A stretch of DNA of 64,000 nucleotides, from positions 1-64,000 of the forward strand of contig JAEUUJ010000088.1 of assembly GCA_016786495.1 (NCBI GenBank), given 5' to 3'. Positions 61,810 through 64,000 of the stretch are shown in pieces; the stretch's first letter is position 1; every line of letters begins with the position of its first letter. The DNA comes from Cyclobacteriaceae bacterium. GTDB lineage: Bacteria > Bacteroidota > Bacteroidia > Cytophagales > Cyclobacteriaceae. The translations under genes were made by a program, and so were the position numbers. The notes under the pieces were generated by a model, which saw nothing but the letters and a program-made list of their open reading frames with translations, made no database searches and was not told the DNA's origin.

Positions 61810-62994
61810 GTGAGCACACACCTTGAACACGTAAAGCGACTTTTTAACGACTACGAAAAACTCGTCACGAAAAAGAATTCCCCGGCCGAAGGCGGGAATG
61901 GCATTTATCAACGGTATAAACTTCCCGTATTAACCGCTGCTCACGCACCGGTTCACTGGCGGCACGATCTGAATCCGAAAACCAACCCGTTGCTTCTCGA
62001 ACGCATCGGAGTAAATGCTGCATTTAACTCGGGTGCTATTCTTTGGAATGGCAAAATCGTGTTGGTGGTGCGCGTGGAAGGAAATGACCGGAAGTCATTT
62101 TTCGCGCTGGCGGAAAGTGTGAGTGGTGTGGATAATTTCAGGTTCAGAGATTATCCGATCCAGCTACCGCAAACCAGTGATCCGGACACGAATGTTTATG
62201 ACATGCGTCTGGTTAAGCATGAAGACGGATGGATTTACGGTCTGTTTTGTACTGAACGGAGAGATCGAACCGCCAAAGACTTTGATCAGTCAGCCGCGGT
62301 AGCACAATGTGGCATCGTTCGTACCCGTGATTTGGAAACGTGGGAGCGACTTCCTGATTTGGTCACAAAAGGAGGACAGCAGCGCAACGTGGTATTGCAT
62401 CCTGAATTTGTAAACGGCAAATACGCTTTGTACACACGCCCGCAGGATGGATTTATTGATGCCGGTAAAGGTGGTGGAATTGCCTGGGGATTATGCGATT
62501 CGATGGAACGCGCTGTGGTGGATGCGGAACAAATCATTGAGCCAAAAATCTATCACACCATTAAAGAAGTGAAGAACGGACAGGGTCCTGCGCCCATCAA
62601 AACTGATAAGGGCTGGCTGCATCTTGCACACGGAGTTCGCAACACGGCTGCCGGCCTGCGCTATGTGTTATACATGTTCATGACCGATCTTAAGGATCCA
62701 TCCAAGGTTATTGCCAAACCTGCCGGTCACTTCATAGCACCCGAAGGTGAGGAACGGGTGGGAGATGTATCCAACGTAGTGTTCTCGAATGGTTGGGTTG
62801 AGCGTGACGGTATTATATACATCTACTACGCATCGTCGGATACGCGCATGCACGTGGCGACAACCACGGCAGCCAAACTGATCGACTACTGCCTGCATAC
62901 ACCGGAAGATGAACTCCAGTCGCACCTGAGCGTGAAACAGCGAGTCGCCTTGATTGACGCAAACCTGTTGTGGATGAAAGACAACCTGAAATGA
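61810..62994 (+). CDS. GH130 mannosylglucose phosphorylase
   Basis: Protein of 394 residues from a GTG start. It matches GH130 subfamily 1, whose known members split 4-O-beta-mannosylglucose with phosphate into alpha-mannose-1-phosphate and glucose. Visible are [19 protein letters not shown], the acid Asp131 (VYDMRLV) and [13 protein letters not shown]. There is no signal peptide, so it is cytoplasmic. It overlaps the epimerase gene as ATGA; the pairing is the known mannobiose pathway. Subfamily choice rests on context and motif resemblance. Confidence 0.92.
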   Translation: MSTHLEHVKRLFNDYEKLVTKKNSPAEGGNGIYQRYKLPVLTAAHAPVHWRHDLNPKTNPLLLERIGVNAAFNSGAILWNGKIVLVVRVEGNDRKSFFALAESVSGVDNFRFRDYPIQLPQTSDPDTNVYDMRLVKHEDGWIYGLFCTERRDRTAKDFDQSAAVAQCGIVRTRDLETWERLPDLVTKGGQQRNVVLHPEFVNGKYALYTRPQDGFIDAGKGGGIAWGLCDSMERAVVDAEQIIEPKIYHTIKEVKNGQGPAPIKTDKGWLHLAHGVRNTAAGLRYVLYMFMTDLKDPSKVIAKPAGHFIAPEGEERVGDVSNVVFSNGWVERDGIIYIYYASSDTRMHVATTTAAKLIDYCLHTPEDELQSHLSVKQRVALIDANLLWMKDNLK

Positions 62995-64000
62995 TCTCCG
63001 TGATGGCCGACCCGCTGGTAAAACAACTTCGTGATGATGCTTTTCGCGAGCTGACGGGTAACATTTTGCCATATTGGATGAACACGATGACGGATGAAAT
63101 CCATGGCGGATTCTACGGCAGGCGCAATGGCTACGATGAACTGGTGGAGCATTCCGATAAAGGAGTAATCCTCAATACCCGGATTTTGTGGACGTTCTCG
63201 CATGCTTGTCGTGTGCTGGCCGATCACCCTGCGAATCATTCATACCGATCGGCCGCGACACGGGCTTTTCGCTACATCTGTGATCATTTTATTGATACCG
63301 AGAACGGAGGACTGTACTGGATGGTAAACTTCCGGGGCGAACCGGTTTACACCAAGAAGCAGATCTACGCGCAAGCGTTTGGAATTTATGCATTTGCAGA
63401 ATACTTCCGCGCAACGGGCGATAAAACTGCCCTGAACGAAGCGATCACGCTTTATAAGTCGATTGAAGAACACAGTTACGATCGTGCGAAAGGCGGATTC
63501 CTCGAGGCTTTCGATCGCGACTGGGCATTGCTGGACGACTTGCGCCTCAGCGATAAAGACGCGAACGAACGGAAGACGATGAATACGCATCTGCATGTGC
63601 TGGAAGCGTATACCAACCTGTACGCGTGCTGGAAGAATGCCCAGCTTGCACAGCAACTCGAAAAACTCATTCTGATTTTCCTGGAGAAAATCGCAAACAG
63701 AAATAATCACCTGGATCTGTTTTTTGACGATGACTGGAAGGTGAAATCTTCTGTCATTTCATTCGGACATGATATTGAAGCGAGCTGGCTTTTACAGGAA
63801 GCAGCCGAAGTTCTTGGAAATCCGGCTTTGATCATTCGTTCGAAAGACATTGCTTTAAAACTGGTTCAGGCGGTCAATCAGGAAGGATTGAATCCACAGG
63901 GCGCATTGATCAATGAAATTCATGCTGACGGATCGAAGGATACGGATCTTCACTGGTGGCCGCAGGCAGAAGCGCTTGTGGGTTATATCAACGCATGGCA
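62991..64000 (+). CDS. Mannobiose/cellobiose 2-epimerase (partial, runs off the window)
   Basis: The frame starts at ATG 62991 and is open to the window end (336 residues visible; the usual length is about 390-410). It belongs to the N-acylglucosamine 2-epimerase family: [69 protein letters not shown] and HWWPQAEAL, with His residues on the barrel helices. It would convert mannobiose to mannosylglucose, the substrate of the GH130 enzyme encoded just before. Cellobiose is a possible alternative substrate. Confidence 0.93.
   Translation, partial: MISVMADPLVKQLRDDAFRELTGNILPYWMNTMTDEIHGGFYGRRNGYDELVEHSDKGVILNTRILWTFSHACRVLADHPANHSYRSAATRAFRYICDHFIDTENGGLYWMVNFRGEPVYTKKQIYAQAFGIYAFAEYFRATGDKTALNEAITLYKSIEEHSYDRAKGGFLEAFDRDWALLDDLRLSDKDANERKTMNTHLHVLEAYTNLYACWKNAQLAQQLEKLILIFLEKIANRNNHLDLFFDDDWKVKSSVISFGHDIEASWLLQEAAEVLGNPALIIRSKDIALKLVQAVNQEGLNPQGALINEIHADGSKDTDLHWWPQAEALVGYINAW

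Overview
The window looks like the chromosome of a Bacteroidota bacterium, most likely Cytophagales. The reasons are a SusC/SusD pair, three secreted proteins with type IX secretion C-terminal domains, starts that mostly lack Shine-Dalgarno sequences, and several TAnnTTTG promoter elements. Genus is not assigned. No rRNA, tRNA, CRISPR array, integrase or insertion sequence was seen.

Layout. 0-15 kb is mainly housekeeping: a glycosyltransferase, a TrpF-like protein that lacks the catalytic Cys, a lipoprotein with a subtilase, rpe, an LpoB-like/COG3014 lipoprotein pair with a beta-barrel protein, gyrA, a TPR protein, nhaA, thioredoxin, an uncharacterised protein and a DUF2236 protein. 15-19 kb holds an H-NOX gas sensor, its hybrid histidine kinase with receiver and Hpt domains, and a divergent membrane-tailed receiver protein. 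19-38.7 kb is an exopolysaccharide cluster read leftward: NtrC-type regulator, receiver protein, Wza, Wzc-like, flippase, glycosyltransferase, polymerase/ligase, a three-domain kinase fusion, acyltransferase, three more glycosyltransferases, a WecA-like initiating transferase, galE, rfbB and rfbA. 38.9-43.5 kb is one very large FG-GAP surface protein. 43.8-49.6 kb holds a GldL-like membrane protein, TerC, a beta-barrel protein, an SPFH lipoprotein, small proteins, an LRR protein and a TetR regulator. 49.9-64 kb is a rightward beta-mannan utilisation locus, cut by the window end: SusC, SusD, a surface glycan-binding lipoprotein, a GH5-like mannanase, a GH26 mannanase, a sodium/sugar symporter, a GH130 phosphorylase and a mannobiose 2-epimerase.

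Most notable observation. The palindrome TTCCA-N5-TGGAA occurs exactly five times, all between 18.6 and 43.6 kb and all beside the exopolysaccharide and H-NOX genes; about 0.06 copies would be expected by chance in 64 kb. Four copies sit 43-62 nt upstream of a sigma-54-like -24/-12 element oriented towards a gene (two with full GG-N10-GC, two with a strong -24 and a one-base -12 mismatch). The cluster also encodes an NtrC-type activator with the GAFTGA motif. The reading offered is a sigma-54 regulon that joins exopolysaccharide synthesis, a T9SS surface protein and a membrane-tailed receiver, perhaps fed by the H-NOX phosphorelay.

In the mannan locus, surface enzymes cut mannan, SusCD imports oligomers, the symporter takes disaccharide into the cytoplasm, the epimerase turns mannobiose into mannosylglucose, and GH130 phosphorolyses that to mannose-1-phosphate and glucose.
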